From NCBI RefSeq assembly GCF_000226565.1, contig NC_016041.1, forward strand, positions 2,728,001 through 2,792,000: a stretch of 64,000 bases of DNA, written 5' to 3'. Positions 49,205 through 57,939 of the stretch are shown here, one piece after another (position 1 is the first letter of the stretch; each line of letters starts with the position of its first letter). The notes under the pieces are model-generated. The model did no database searches, was not told the origin of the DNA, and was given only the letters and a program-made list of their open reading frames with translations. The stretch comes from Glaciecola nitratireducens FR1064. Lineage in GTDB: Bacteria; Pseudomonadota; Gammaproteobacteria; Enterobacterales; Alteromonadaceae. The position numbers and the translations under genes are program-made.

Positions 49205-51763
49205 ATGTTTGTAAACCTTACACGTAAATCTTTGCTTGCCGTTTTTTTCTCTTCACTGGTTTTTACCGCCTTTGCTGAAGATAAAAAAGATGACGCAAAA
49301 AAAGATGATGAAAAAGATAAAGAAACACTTACTCAAATACTAGAGAAAAAAGACGCTTTTGACGGTTTCGTCAACATCTATCGCGACAAAGAGGATGGCA
49401 GTGGTTTAGTCGTTTTTGATGAGTCACAGTTAAACAAGCCCTTCCTCTATTTTGTGTCCACTGTTGATGGCGCTGTTGCTGCTGGCACTTTTAGAGGCCA
49501 ATTTAGAGGCTCTCGCTTAATTGAGTTTCGTCGTAATTACGACAGAATCGAAATCATTTCAACTACGCCTAGATTTTACTTTGACCCAGAAAATGCGGTC
49601 AGCAAAGCATCTGATGCGAATATTAGTGAAGCTGTTTTGGTTTCAACAAAAATAGAGCACGAAGAAGACGGTAAAATCGCGATCTCTTTAAGCGATTTAT
49701 TCGCTAATGAAGACTTACACAAAGTATCGCCAACGCCGTCGGACAATCCAGAAGCGGAAAAACGCCGCTTTAAGCCGGGCAAATTGTCAAAAGACAAAAC
49801 CAGCATCAGCGAAATCAAAAACTTCCCGGAAAACACCCACGTTGTGGTTCGCTACGTTTACGAAAACAGCACGCCTAAAGTTGACGGTGGTGATGAAGTT
49901 TCTGACCCGCGTTACACAACGCTACACATTCAGCACGCCTTTATTAAAGCGCCTGAAAACAACTTCAAGCCACGCCGTGACGATGCCAGAATAGGCTACT
50001 TTTCACAGCAGTTTGACGACTTAACGTCTGACCAAACAGCAAACTACCGCGACGTGATCAATCGCTGGGATCTACAAAAGAAAAACCCAGGCGCTGAAGT
50101 TTCTGACCCAGTGAAACCAATCACTTGGTGGATTGAAAACACGACTCCGCTTGAATGGCGTGACACAATCAAAAACGCGACTCTGGCGTGGAACAGCGCT
50201 TTCGAAAAAGCCGGCATTAGCAACGCAATCGAAGTAAAGGTTCAGCCTGACGATGCAACCTGGAGCTCAGACGATGTTCGCTACAACGTATTACGTTGGA
50301 CCTCTTCACCTCGCCCTCCTTTTGGCGGTTATGGACCCAGCATATCGCACCCATTAACAGGGCAGATTATTGGTTCTGACATCATGTTGGAATACAGCTT
50401 TATGAAAGGCCGCTGGATTGCCGGTGAAATGTTCACCGACGGCTATGCTTCGTTAAGCAATAGCTTACAGGGTGACGAGCGCATGAACTGCTCTCTCGGC
50501 CATGAACTCAACCTCGGTATGATGTTCGGTCAGTATGCAGGAATGGCTGACGGCATGGGCAAAATTGAAGAAGAAAAGCTACTGCGCCAATCTATGGCAT
50601 ACCTCATTCTTCACGAAGTAGGCCACACCTTAGGCTTGAACCACAACATGATGGCATCGCAACTGCACGGTCATGAGGAAGCCCACGATGATTCAATTAC
50701 CAAAGGCATTCTTGCTGGCTCAGTGATGGACTATCCATCGGTTAACTATGCACCCGTTGGCAAAGAACAAGGTGACTTCTACACAGAAAAACCGGGTCCT
50801 TATGATGACTGGGCAATTTTATATGGTTACTCAGAAGCACTTGCCGATCCAGAGCAGGAAGAAAAGCGCCTAACAGCTATTTTAAGCCGCTCTGCCGAGC
50901 CAGAACTAGCCTTTGGTAACGATGCCGACGATATGCGCTCTGTTGGCCGTCACGTTGACCCTCGCATCAATATTTTTGATATGTCGGGTGAAGCCGTTGA
51001 TTATGCGCAAGACCGTTTTGAACTTATCAAGCATATGGCTGGCAAGCTAAAAGACAAGACGCTAGTAGACGGTCGTTCTCACAACGATCTCACTGTTGGC
51101 GTTAACGTTCTGTTTGGTGAATTTGCACGCCAAGCTTCTGTTGTTTCACGCTACATCGGTGGTGTTTATTTGAACCGTGCGTTTGTGGGCCAGCCTGGTT
51201 ACACGCAGCCGCTAACACCGGTGCCTGAAGACGAGCAACAAAAAGCGATGAATACGCTAATGAACTTTGTATTCGCACCTGATGCCATTGATGAAATGTC
51301 ACCTTTGTTTGCGTTCATCCAGCGTCAGCGTCGTGGTTTCAGTGGTTGGGGACGCGATGAGTCACCTCGCCTGCACGACATGCTGCTAGGTGCACAAAAG
51401 AACGTACTTGATCATGTTACGCATCCAAATGTGTTAATTCGCCTTACTGACACAACACTTTACGGCAATACTTTTACCGCTGAGAAAATGATGAGCCGAT
51501 TAACGGACGCTATGTTTAAGGCTGATATCAAGGGCGATGTAAATTCGTATCGTCGTAACTTGCAGGTTGAATACGTAGACCGTTTAATCAAAATGTCGGG
51601 CTTAGAGAAAGACAGCGGTTATGACAACTTCGCGCAAGCATCTGCTATGTATGAGCTTGGTCGAATTGCAGATATGGTTGAGAGGTCGCGCGGTGATCAG
51701 GCGACTAAAATTCATAAAGCGTTTTTGAAGGATAGGATTGAGCGGGTTTTTTATAAGGGGTAA
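49205..51763 (+). CDS. Exported zinc metalloprotease with DUF5117-like N-terminal domain
   Basis: An 852-residue protein with a signal peptide (MFVNLTRKSLLAVFFSSLVF..AFA) and a short Lys/Asp-rich linker (about 23-42). The DUF5117-type domain starts DAFDGFVNIYRDKEDGSGLVVFDESQLNKPFLYF. The zincin motif HEVGHTLGLNHNMMAS (HExxHxxGxxH) lies near residue 475, with VMDYPSVNYA acting as a Met-turn-like segment. The C-terminal part resembles DUF4953/5118 regions. It is a periplasmic or outer-membrane peptidase of unknown target. The ATG at 49205 is preceded by GGAAAG and is followed by the signal peptide, which rules out the longer TTG form. Confidence 0.9.
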   Translation: MFVNLTRKSLLAVFFSSLVFTAFAEDKKDDAKKDDEKDKETLTQILEKKDAFDGFVNIYRDKEDGSGLVVFDESQLNKPFLYFVSTVDGAVAAGTFRGQFRGSRLIEFRRNYDRIEIISTTPRFYFDPENAVSKASDANISEAVLVSTKIEHEEDGKIAISLSDLFANEDLHKVSPTPSDNPEAEKRRFKPGKLSKDKTSISEIKNFPENTHVVVRYVYENSTPKVDGGDEVSDPRYTTLHIQHAFIKAPENNFKPRRDDARIGYFSQQFDDLTSDQTANYRDVINRWDLQKKNPGAEVSDPVKPITWWIENTTPLEWRDTIKNATLAWNSAFEKAGISNAIEVKVQPDDATWSSDDVRYNVLRWTSSPRPPFGGYGPSISHPLTGQIIGSDIMLEYSFMKGRWIAGEMFTDGYASLSNSLQGDERMNCSLGHELNLGMMFGQYAGMADGMGKIEEEKLLRQSMAYLILHEVGHTLGLNHNMMASQLHGHEEAHDDSITKGILAGSVMDYPSVNYAPVGKEQGDFYTEKPGPYDDWAILYGYSEALADPEQEEKRLTAILSRSAEPELAFGNDADDMRSVGRHVDPRINIFDMSGEAVDYAQDRFELIKHMAGKLKDKTLVDGRSHNDLTVGVNVLFGEFARQASVVSRYIGGVYLNRAFVGQPGYTQPLTPVPEDEQQKAMNTLMNFVFAPDAIDEMSPLFAFIQRQRRGFSGWGRDESPRLHDMLLGAQKNVLDHVTHPNVLIRLTDTTLYGNTFTAEKMMSRLTDAMFKADIKGDVNSYRRNLQVEYVDRLIKMSGLEKDSGYDNFAQASAMYELGRIADMVERSRGDQATKIHKAFLKDRIERVFYKG

Positions 51764-51771
51764 TTCTAAAT

Positions 51772-51802
51772 CAGCACGGGGCGCAACAGGCGCCTCGTGC
51801 TG
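51772..51802. terminator. Hairpin between the protease gene and the HPr-rel-A operon
   Basis: CAGCACGGGGCGC (51772-51784) pairs with GCGCCTCGTGCTG (51790-51802), one mismatch and a 5-base loop, between two convergent stops. No T run follows on the plus strand, so the type of termination is uncertain. Confidence 0.55.
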
Positions 51803-51830
51803 CACCAATCAGAAGGTATGCAACAAAGCC

Positions 51831-52943
51831 CTACGGGATCATATTCTCACTTTCTACTTTATCTTGCGTGAAAAACTCTTTTAAACGCATCCAACTTTTT
51901 TTAATTAAATGCGGAATGAGTAGCCTCAATGGCATCCTCAATAGATGTCCTCGCCAATATAAAATGAACTGCGCTACAGGCGTCTTCCAGTCGCGACAAG
52001 AGCTATGATTAGGTTGGAATACACTGATAAAACAAAAATCTTGAACAGCCCCCATCAGTTTTGAATTGCATCGTAAACTTTCAGTGTCAAAATTATCTAG
52101 GTTAGTGTTAAAAAGAAGATATGAATAACGCAATGCCAGTCTTACATAATTGTATAGTCCAAGCTCATTGGATCTGGCTACTAACTTAGCAAGGAAATGC
52201 TTCTTTTCGTTCGCATTATATTCTTGCTGAAAATGCTGCAATAACAAATGTATGTCAGACATGTCTCGTAACCCGTGATGAAACTCACTTTCCGTAAACA
52301 AATGTACGGCTGTGTGTATCAGTAAGTCGATATCACTTAGGGTATTCACGCTGCCAACGTGCTCTACCGTGACAATTTCTGTATGAAATTTTGAGGCCTC
52401 TGGACTATCAGCATTTGTCGGAGGAAGTATATTGTGATGCACATCTAGTACCGTGCCCCTGTGTACATGAGTCAGTGGGGGTATTTCATGCATCCACGTT
52501 CGATAATATTCCTCATCATAATCCTCTATTTTGGTTTGTATCCAATTCGAAAACTTTAAGGTTTGTTCTATTTTTTGTAGATCGAATTTTTTAACCAGTA
52601 TATCGATATCGGAAAACGTTCTGCCATTAGAGCAAGGTAAGTTTTTAGTAATATATGCAGCACCTTTCAAAAAAATAGTACTGGTATTTAGGCCATGCAA
52701 GGCTTTAGCTAACTCGTAAAACTCTCTTTCTGCTTGCTTTCGTTGTTTTTGAGCAATTTTATATGCAGAGTCTAGGTGCCAAATGACTCGAGCTGATGGC
52801 GTCACACTTTCAACATCGCATAAATATTTTAAGCGGCCTACTAGCTGGCTAGCGTTAGCCTCTTTTAGAACTTGTTGCCATTGCGCATCGCTCAGGGTTT
52901 TAAGCTTATCTGGAGTTGAGAGCAGAGATATGAGTATCGACAT
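51831..52943 (-). CDS. Nucleotidyltransferase-family protein of the HPr-rel-A cassette
   Basis: A 370-residue protein of the Nucleotidyltransferase_5 type. The region LNTSTIFLKGAAYITKNLPCSNGRTFSDIDILVKKFDLQKIE carries the expected GGSxxR-like and DxD features (SDIDIL). It is followed by a helical C-terminal half with VDVHHNILPP-like and IDLLIHTAVHLFTESEFHHGLRDMSDIHLLL blocks. The family is known as one of the three invariant members of the HPr-rel-A system, but its reaction is unknown. Its ATG overlaps the kinase stop by one base (TAATG), so the two are coupled. The two His-rich segments could bind metal. Confidence 0.85.
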   Translation of the reverse strand: MSILISLLSTPDKLKTLSDAQWQQVLKEANASQLVGRLKYLCDVESVTPSARVIWHLDSAYKIAQKQRKQAEREFYELAKALHGLNTSTIFLKGAAYITKNLPCSNGRTFSDIDILVKKFDLQKIEQTLKFSNWIQTKIEDYDEEYYRTWMHEIPPLTHVHRGTVLDVHHNILPPTNADSPEASKFHTEIVTVEHVGSVNTLSDIDLLIHTAVHLFTESEFHHGLRDMSDIHLLLQHFQQEYNANEKKHFLAKLVARSNELGLYNYVRLALRYSYLLFNTNLDNFDTESLRCNSKLMGAVQDFCFISVFQPNHSSCRDWKTPVAQFILYWRGHLLRMPLRLLIPHLIKKSWMRLKEFFTQDKVESENMIP

Positions 52944-53806
52944 TATAAATCCACCAGCTCGGAGAAAACGTGATTGGCTTCGTCAAAATCGCTGTATTCA
53001 AATTCATAGCATTGTACTTTATTTAGCAGTCTTGATATGAGTTCGAAAGCTTCGACACCAAGAATATGGTAATTAAAACTCTGGTCTATGATAATTTGAA
53101 ATGCAGCCAATTTGTCAATCGGACGTAACGTAGCTTTGCTATTGGCAACATACTTTGGAAACACAAAGCTATGTAATTTCGCTGGCTCAGACATTCTATC
53201 TACACTGTCTTTTGGCGGTTTTAGTAATGAAACCGTTCCTTTATGAGTATCTTTGGCAATTGTGCTAAATACAGAACCCTCGACATAATTCTTAATAACA
53301 TCAATGGAGTTATTTTTTAAGTTAATTGGTCTAGTGCAAGGATAAACAAGCTCATTCAGCAAAGAAATAAGCCCTAATTCGTCCGAAAACAAACGCCAAC
53401 CATTGTATACGAGTGCCGCGGTCAGCGTGCTTTTGCCAGAGCCTGGTGCGGCAGGCATAACAATGACGTGACCATTTTTTTCAATTGTTCCGGCATGTAA
53501 TAATAAAAACTGATGTGCCTTCGTTGCAACACACCAATTCATGCCCCATTCGAGCATGGCGAATGCATTATCTTTAGGTAGAGGTTTGAAGGGCGCAAAT
53601 TCATCTAAGAAAAAGTCTACCTGAGGTTTAATGAAACGGCGAAGCTTTGAACGAGTGGTTATAGTGATATCAAAATCTACAAAGTCGTGTTTATTAACGC
53701 TAGGGTAGTCGCAATACATAGTCCGTACGTTATCTATAACCCGTTGATGATCGGTATTGATGGTAAAAGAAAACGGGCCAATTGGGAGGTTTAATTTAGT
53801 GAACAT
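52943..53806 (-). CDS. HprK-related kinase A (HPr-rel-A system)
   Basis: A 287-residue protein with an N-terminal beta-rich domain (LPIGPFSFTINTDHQRVIDNVRTMY) and a P-loop VMPAAPGSGKSTLTAALVYNGWRLFSDELGLI near 120-150. The P-loop and the following Asp-Glu match HPr kinase/phosphorylase Walker A and B. It lacks the full HPr-binding signature of HprK, so HPr is unlikely to be its target. A phosphorylation of a peptide or cofactor in the cassette is inferred. It is part of the operon Tat-protein/PqqD/kinase/nucleotidyltransferase. Confidence 0.88.
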   Translation of the reverse strand: MFTKLNLPIGPFSFTINTDHQRVIDNVRTMYCDYPSVNKHDFVDFDITITTRSKLRRFIKPQVDFFLDEFAPFKPLPKDNAFAMLEWGMNWCVATKAHQFLLLHAGTIEKNGHVIVMPAAPGSGKSTLTAALVYNGWRLFSDELGLISLLNELVYPCTRPINLKNNSIDVIKNYVEGSVFSTIAKDTHKGTVSLLKPPKDSVDRMSEPAKLHSFVFPKYVANSKATLRPIDKLAAFQIIIDQSFNYHILGVEAFELISRLLNKVQCYEFEYSDFDEANHVFSELVDL

Positions 53807-53868
53807 AGCGTTGAATACGTTACCTGAAGTGCAATAGCAGAAATGTTATATCTGAGACGCAATCGATG

Positions 53869-54135
53869 TTAAATGTCTTTTTCAACGATGATACCAGAGT
53901 TTAATGCTTCTGATATAAATTGTTCAAACTGTTCTTCAAGTTCATCTGTTTGTTCGTTGAATTGTTCACAAAAGACTGTGAAAAGATCCTGCTTTTTTTG
54001 CGGGGCAACCTTCAGTAGGCTTAGTACTAATTCATAAGGAAATTCTAAAAAGTGTGTATCTCCGCTAAAACTATTAAAGAGGGCTAGGCCCTCTTTAAAT
54101 GTGCTTATCGAAATGTCTTGCTCAATACTCAACAA
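53869..54135 (-). CDS. PqqD-like peptide chaperone (HPr-rel-A system)
   Basis: An 88-residue protein similar to PqqD/RRE domains: LSIEQDISISTFKEGLALFNSFSGDTHFLEFPYELVLSLLK, then a helical half with an acidic run (QTDELEEQFEQFISEALNSGIIV). In the family, FN..TGETH-like (FNSFSGDTHFL) and the EF..L..L..GI-like ending are typical. PqqD-like domains bind leader peptides of modified peptides. The start is TTG, 17 bases after the stop of the Tat-signal gene and without a clear ribosome-binding site, so it is probably translationally coupled. Confidence 0.85.
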   Translation of the reverse strand: MLSIEQDISISTFKEGLALFNSFSGDTHFLEFPYELVLSLLKVAPQKKQDLFTVFCEQFNEQTDELEEQFEQFISEALNSGIIVEKDI

Positions 54136-54152
54136 GGTTATTAAATACCAAG

Positions 54153-54797
54153 TTAAAATTTATCTCTATTAGCGTCTTCTAACCAACTTTGCGTTTGTGT
54201 CATTATTTCACTGATCGTTGTGTCAAAATAAAAGTTAGCGTGCAGACCATTGAACTGAGGGCTAAGCTGATTATTCCCTCCGAATAAAAAGTCTTTTTTA
54301 GCAGCCTCCCATAATTGCAGGTTCAATATTGCCACTGTGCGTTGCTTTAACAAACCACTCTCTCTATTTGTAACACCTGTGTTAGCCTTGCTATAACCAT
54401 TTTTCTTGTCGTTTATAGCGTCACCAACGGTCCCGCTCAAATTGCTATAATACATACCTAAGGAACCGGAATAAAGGTCTGAAAGCTTGGTATCTTTCGT
54501 AATTGCGGGAATTAGAGCCCAAAACCCATTATTCATCGCATGGCCATTACTCCACGCGCCTCCACTGTAACCAAGCAGTAAACAAGGACCTGTCATGCCT
54601 TGGCTAGATGTATTATTTGATAAATTTCCAGAGAGTGAACATTGGCCGGCCCAAACGGGACGACTTGATACAGTAGCAATCAATGCTGACCCTGCGACTG
54701 CTTTCTTGAAAAAACCGCGACGACCAGCAGTTTTCACACTATCATCACTTTTCACTTCATTGTCCTTTGACGCCGATGTGTCATTTTTGTGTACCAT
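54153..54797 (-). CDS. Tat-signal exported protein, candidate client of the HPr-rel-A cassette
   Basis: About 214 residues, not recognised as a known enzyme. A charged N-terminal leader (MVHKNDTSASKDNEVKSDDS) of about 25 residues precedes a twin-arginine motif, GRRGFFKKAVAGSALIATVS, with a probable cleavage after VWA. The mature part starts GQCSLSGNLSNNTSSQGMTG and has two nearby Cys, many Asn/Ser/Gly, and LWEAAKKDFLFGGNNQLSPQFNG. The ATG at 54797 was chosen because AGAGGA is 9 bases before it and abuts an upstream ATG. It is first in the operon, directly after a sigma-54 promoter and before the PqqD-like gene. The leader is longer than Tat signals need, so it could be what the PqqD-like protein binds; that is inference. 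Confidence 0.7.
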   Translation of the reverse strand: MVHKNDTSASKDNEVKSDDSVKTAGRRGFFKKAVAGSALIATVSSRPVWAGQCSLSGNLSNNTSSQGMTGPCLLLGYSGGAWSNGHAMNNGFWALIPAITKDTKLSDLYSGSLGMYYSNLSGTVGDAINDKKNGYSKANTGVTNRESGLLKQRTVAILNLQLWEAAKKDFLFGGNNQLSPQFNGLHANFYFDTTISEIMTQTQSWLEDANRDKF

Positions 54798-54881
54798 TTT
54801 CATCATTCCTCTAAAAAATATCCAGCGCGAGTGTCAGTATAATTTACAATCATGCTTTATAACAGCCTATATGCGAGATAT

Positions 54882-54899
54882 AAGCAATTTCCATGCCTA
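54882..54899 (-). promoter_or_regulatory. Sigma-54 (-24/-12) promoter of the Tat-protein/HPr-rel-A operon
   Basis: On the minus strand the sequence is TTAGGCATGGAAATTGCTTA: GG at 54897-54896, then 10 bases, then GC at 54885-54884. Compared with the consensus TGGCACG-N4-TTGC, it keeps GGCA, G at the seventh position and TTGC. Transcription would start about 65 bases before the ATG at 54797. An RpoN activator such as PrsR is expected, as known for PEP-CTERM systems; none is in the window. Confidence 0.75.
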
Positions 54900-54997
54900 A
54901 AAAGCCATAGCAAAAGCTGTCAACACACTTCAAAATTCAAGTCGCATTTTGGGTAAGCGCGACAGCTTAACCGGTTTAATGAAATACAAGGTAAGTG

Positions 54998-56011
54998 TTA
55001 CCGGTAATATGCTTGATACCACTTTACGAACTTCTCAATACCTTCATCTAAAGTGGTGTTCGGACGATATCCCACGTCTTTCACCAAGGCTTCTACATCA
55101 GCATAAGTGTCGGGCACGTCTCCCGGCTGCATTGGCAACAGATTCTTTTCAGCTGTTTTACCAAGGGCTTTTTCGATTGTCTCGATAAACGTAAGTAAAT
55201 GCACTGGCGTTTGTGCACCAATATTATACACTCGCCATGGTCCTTTACTTGAGCTTGGAGAGGGCGACTTAGCATCCCAGTGCAGATTAGGTTTTGCAAC
55301 ATGCATCATGGTTTTAATAACGCCTGATACAATGTCGTCAATATACGTAAAATCACGGCGATGATTACCATAGTTATAAACATCAATGGGTTGGCCTGCA
55401 CTTATCGCTTTCGTAAACTTGAACGGTGCCATGTCTGGGCGTCCCCAAGGCCCATAAACCGTGAAGAAGCGCAAACCCGTTGTCGGTAAATTATACAGGT
55501 GGCTATAGGTATGAGCCATCAATTCATTTGCTTTTTTACTTGCCGCATACAAGGAAACGGGGTGATCAACATTGTCATCAACACTGAACGGCATCGCTTC
55601 ATTGGCACCATAAACTGAGCTAGATGACGCATATACTAAATGCTCAACCTGATTATGGCGGCAACCTTCGAGTATATTCATAAAACCAACAATATTCGCA
55701 TCGATGTATGCGTGCGGGTTTTCAATCGAGAATCGAACGCCAGCTTGGGCCGCTAAATGAATAACGCGAGCGAATTTATGCTCTTTAAACAAGGCTTCCA
55801 TCGGCTCTCGATGTGCAATATCCATTTTAATAAATCGAAAGCGAGCCGCGTTTTCATGCTCTGCAATCCAATCTAAACGTGCGTCTTTAAGCGCTGTATC
55901 GTAATAGTCATTGATATTGTCTATACCAATAATATCCACGTCCATATCGAGCAATTGTCGACATGTGTGAGCACCTATGAAACCAGCAGCGCCTGTTACT
56001 AGAACTTTCAA
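54998..56011 (-). CDS. UDP-glucuronate 4-epimerase-like NAD-dependent epimerase
   Basis: A 337-residue extended SDR with VTGAAGFIGAHTCRQLLDMDVDIIGIDNINDYYDTALKDARLDWI at the N terminus. The NYYD-like (DYYD) segment marks the UDP-glucuronate epimerase (GAE/CapI) group. HLAAQAGVRFSIENPHAYIDANIVGF, YASSSSVYG and the catalytic YAASKKANE follow, then RFFTVYGPWGRPDMA. It would make UDP-galacturonate from the UDP-glucuronate supplied by Ugd. It is a single gene in the PEP-CTERM-associated region, where exopolysaccharide genes are commonly found. Confidence 0.92.
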   Translation of the reverse strand: MKVLVTGAAGFIGAHTCRQLLDMDVDIIGIDNINDYYDTALKDARLDWIAEHENAARFRFIKMDIAHREPMEALFKEHKFARVIHLAAQAGVRFSIENPHAYIDANIVGFMNILEGCRHNQVEHLVYASSSSVYGANEAMPFSVDDNVDHPVSLYAASKKANELMAHTYSHLYNLPTTGLRFFTVYGPWGRPDMAPFKFTKAISAGQPIDVYNYGNHRRDFTYIDDIVSGVIKTMMHVAKPNLHWDAKSPSPSSSKGPWRVYNIGAQTPVHLLTFIETIEKALGKTAEKNLLPMQPGDVPDTYADVEALVKDVGYRPNTTLDEGIEKFVKWYQAYYR

Positions 56012-56144
56012 TATTTTCTTCCCATAATTTGCTTGTGAGTATTGTATCTAGCAGTCCAACGTAATTATAGTGTTAACTTGACTGTAAATGATAAAACAGC
56101 ACTTAGGCAATACCATTTTTCAGTTAAAGCGCTGATATTAAGAA

Positions 56145-56951
56145 CTATAATTTTATGTCAATCGTCTCTGCTAACTTCCTAAGCTCTCGCACTGGAATAG
56201 CATAACTAATACCACTTGGGTTGGTTAATGCAGCTTCTTTACCTTCTGACACAAATACTTTATTGATGACCGCAATAACTTCATTCGTACTGCTATTGAA
56301 AACAGGGCTGCCGCTATTTCCAGGATATGCAGTCGCGTCCAACTGATAGATAAAGAAAGGTGTTTTCAATCGCTTTAACATTTGAACCGTTAATTGGTCG
56401 GCATTTCTCGCAGGGTTTATGTCAGGTGCAATGGCTGCAACAATACCTTGGTGAGTTGCGGGGTAAAGTCCGAGTATTGCCCCTATTGGAAAACCTGTAA
56501 AAAATATTGACGTTCCCTCATCTACTAGCTCATCGCTAGCAATTTTTACTGCAGGCAGCGTGTCGTTAATTGAGAGTATGGCGATATCATGAACGGGATC
56601 AATTGCTAACACTTCCATTGTATGGATTTTAGGAGATGGACCGCTACCGCTTAATGCAACATAGTTCTGCACTATGCTCGGATCTAGCTCCTTTGCTACC
56701 ACATGGTAATTGGTCACTACATACTTGCCATTACCCACCACAAAACCCGTGCCTAACAGCTGAGGTGATCTAGACTGAATGGGAGCATACATAGCAATCC
56801 CAACTACAGAAGGTTTAATTTGTTTGATTGAGTCAACTAATGTACTTTGCTGCAATGCCGAAGCATTCAAAGAAACCATCAAGAAGACTAGTGTCGAAGT
56901 TACTATCACCCCTATGTGCGAGCGGGCTTTTATCCATTTATTATTTAGCAT
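56145..56951 (-). CDS. Trypsin-like (S1C) serine protease, exported
   Basis: About 268 residues with a signal or anchor helix (IGVIVTSTLVFLMVSLNASA). The catalytic triad is visible: His in VVTNYHVVAKE, Asp in IDPVHDIAILSI and Ser in YPGNSGSPVFN. The protein lacks a PDZ domain, unlike DegP/DegS. HtrA-like trypsin proteases without PDZ are seen in exosortase loci, but the substrate is unknown. I prefer the ATG at 56951 (MLNNKWIK); the longest form would begin at TTG 56966. It diverges from the ElyC-like gene, with an 8-base inverted repeat between them. Confidence 0.85.
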   Translation of the reverse strand: MLNNKWIKARSHIGVIVTSTLVFLMVSLNASALQQSTLVDSIKQIKPSVVGIAMYAPIQSRSPQLLGTGFVVGNGKYVVTNYHVVAKELDPSIVQNYVALSGSGPSPKIHTMEVLAIDPVHDIAILSINDTLPAVKIASDELVDEGTSIFFTGFPIGAILGLYPATHQGIVAAIAPDINPARNADQLTVQMLKRLKTPFFIYQLDATAYPGNSGSPVFNSSTNEVIAVINKVFVSEGKEAALTNPSGISYAIPVRELRKLAETIDIKL

Positions 56952-56975
56952 TTCCATTCTCTTCAATGACGTTGT

Positions 56976-57003
56976 AAGTTAGCATAACTAAATTAGCTAA
57001 CTT
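56976..57003. repeat. Inverted repeat between divergent protease and elyC-like genes
   Basis: AAGTTAGC (56976-56983) and GCTAACTT (56996-57003) form a perfect 8-base inverted repeat with 12 bases between, in the 66-base divergent region. It could be an operator for a dimeric regulator of both genes. Confidence 0.45.
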
Positions 57004-57017
57004 ATCCAAATCAAAGA

Positions 57018-57782
57018 TTGCCTGTGCTTAGAGAATTTGCCCATTTACTAACCTCTCCTATTAATCAAACGCTATTAATAGTGCTGGTTATGTATGCTGT
57101 GTCATTCAAGTTTACGCATTCAAATAAAACCATTAAGGTCGTTTCATTGATGGCTGTGTTATGGCTGTACCTTTGCTCTCAGCCTTTTTTCAGCTACATG
57201 TTGATGCAACCGATAGAAAACAAATTTCCAGTTATTAAAGCGAATGACAAGCAGTGGCAATCAGCTGACGCTATTTGGGTGTTAGCTTGCAGTCACTACA
57301 ATAATCAAGCCCTTCCCGATGTTAGCCGCTGGAACGACTGCGCGCTTAAAAGATTAGTGCATGCCTATATGATGTATAAGGTTAAACCAACTACTATTGT
57401 GCTAACTGGCGGAGATTTTAGTGAACAAAGTGACTTCGACTATGCAGAGCGAGCCAAGACCTTTTTAGTATCATTAGGCGTTGAACAGAGCGATATTCTT
57501 ACGATACCAAAAGGCACTCGGACATCTGAAGAACTCAATGCACTGCAGTCAACAGTAACGTTCACCAAACTCGCCGTAGTATCGTCTGCAAGTCACGGAA
57601 TGCGGCTATCCACGCTGCTCGATAATCAAACCACATTTGAATACGTATTTATTCCAGTTGCTCATCTAAACGTAAACGACACGCCAATAAGTTTCGGCCT
57701 ACCTCAACTAGGAAGCATAGAAAAAAGTAGCAGAGCTTTTTACGCTTATTTTGCAAACATTGAGCTTTGGTTTAATGAATAG
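57018..57782 (+). CDS. ElyC/SanA/YdcF (DUF218) envelope protein
   Basis: A 254-residue protein with two N-terminal hydrophobic helices (INQTLLIVLVMYAVSF and VVSLMAVLWLYLCSQPFFSYML) and a DUF218 domain. The domain runs WVLACSHYNNQALPDVSRWNDCALKRLVHAYMMY, IVLTGGDFSEQSDFDYAERAKTFLVSLGV and TRTSEELNALQS, then VVSSASHGMR. This ElyC type influences peptidoglycan or undecaprenyl-linked envelope assembly in E. coli, and members occur in exosortase loci. The usual ExGG... catalytic-like residues are present as TGGD..E. The start is TTG at 57018 or GTG at 57024; the sequence does not decide. Confidence 0.82.
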   Translation: MPVLREFAHLLTSPINQTLLIVLVMYAVSFKFTHSNKTIKVVSLMAVLWLYLCSQPFFSYMLMQPIENKFPVIKANDKQWQSADAIWVLACSHYNNQALPDVSRWNDCALKRLVHAYMMYKVKPTTIVLTGGDFSEQSDFDYAERAKTFLVSLGVEQSDILTIPKGTRTSEELNALQSTVTFTKLAVVSSASHGMRLSTLLDNQTTFEYVFIPVAHLNVNDTPISFGLPQLGSIEKSSRAFYAYFANIELWFNE

Positions 57783-57939
57783 TAAAAATTTTTCAATGAC
57801 TTAAGACTCCTTTATAGGTGCACACTGCTACTTAAACAGCAAAAAAAGTATGTAAATACATCTATTGTATTAATCTCCATACAGTCTACAAATCGCGTTT
57901 ACCGTAGTATAGATATCATATAAGACGGGACGGCAATTT

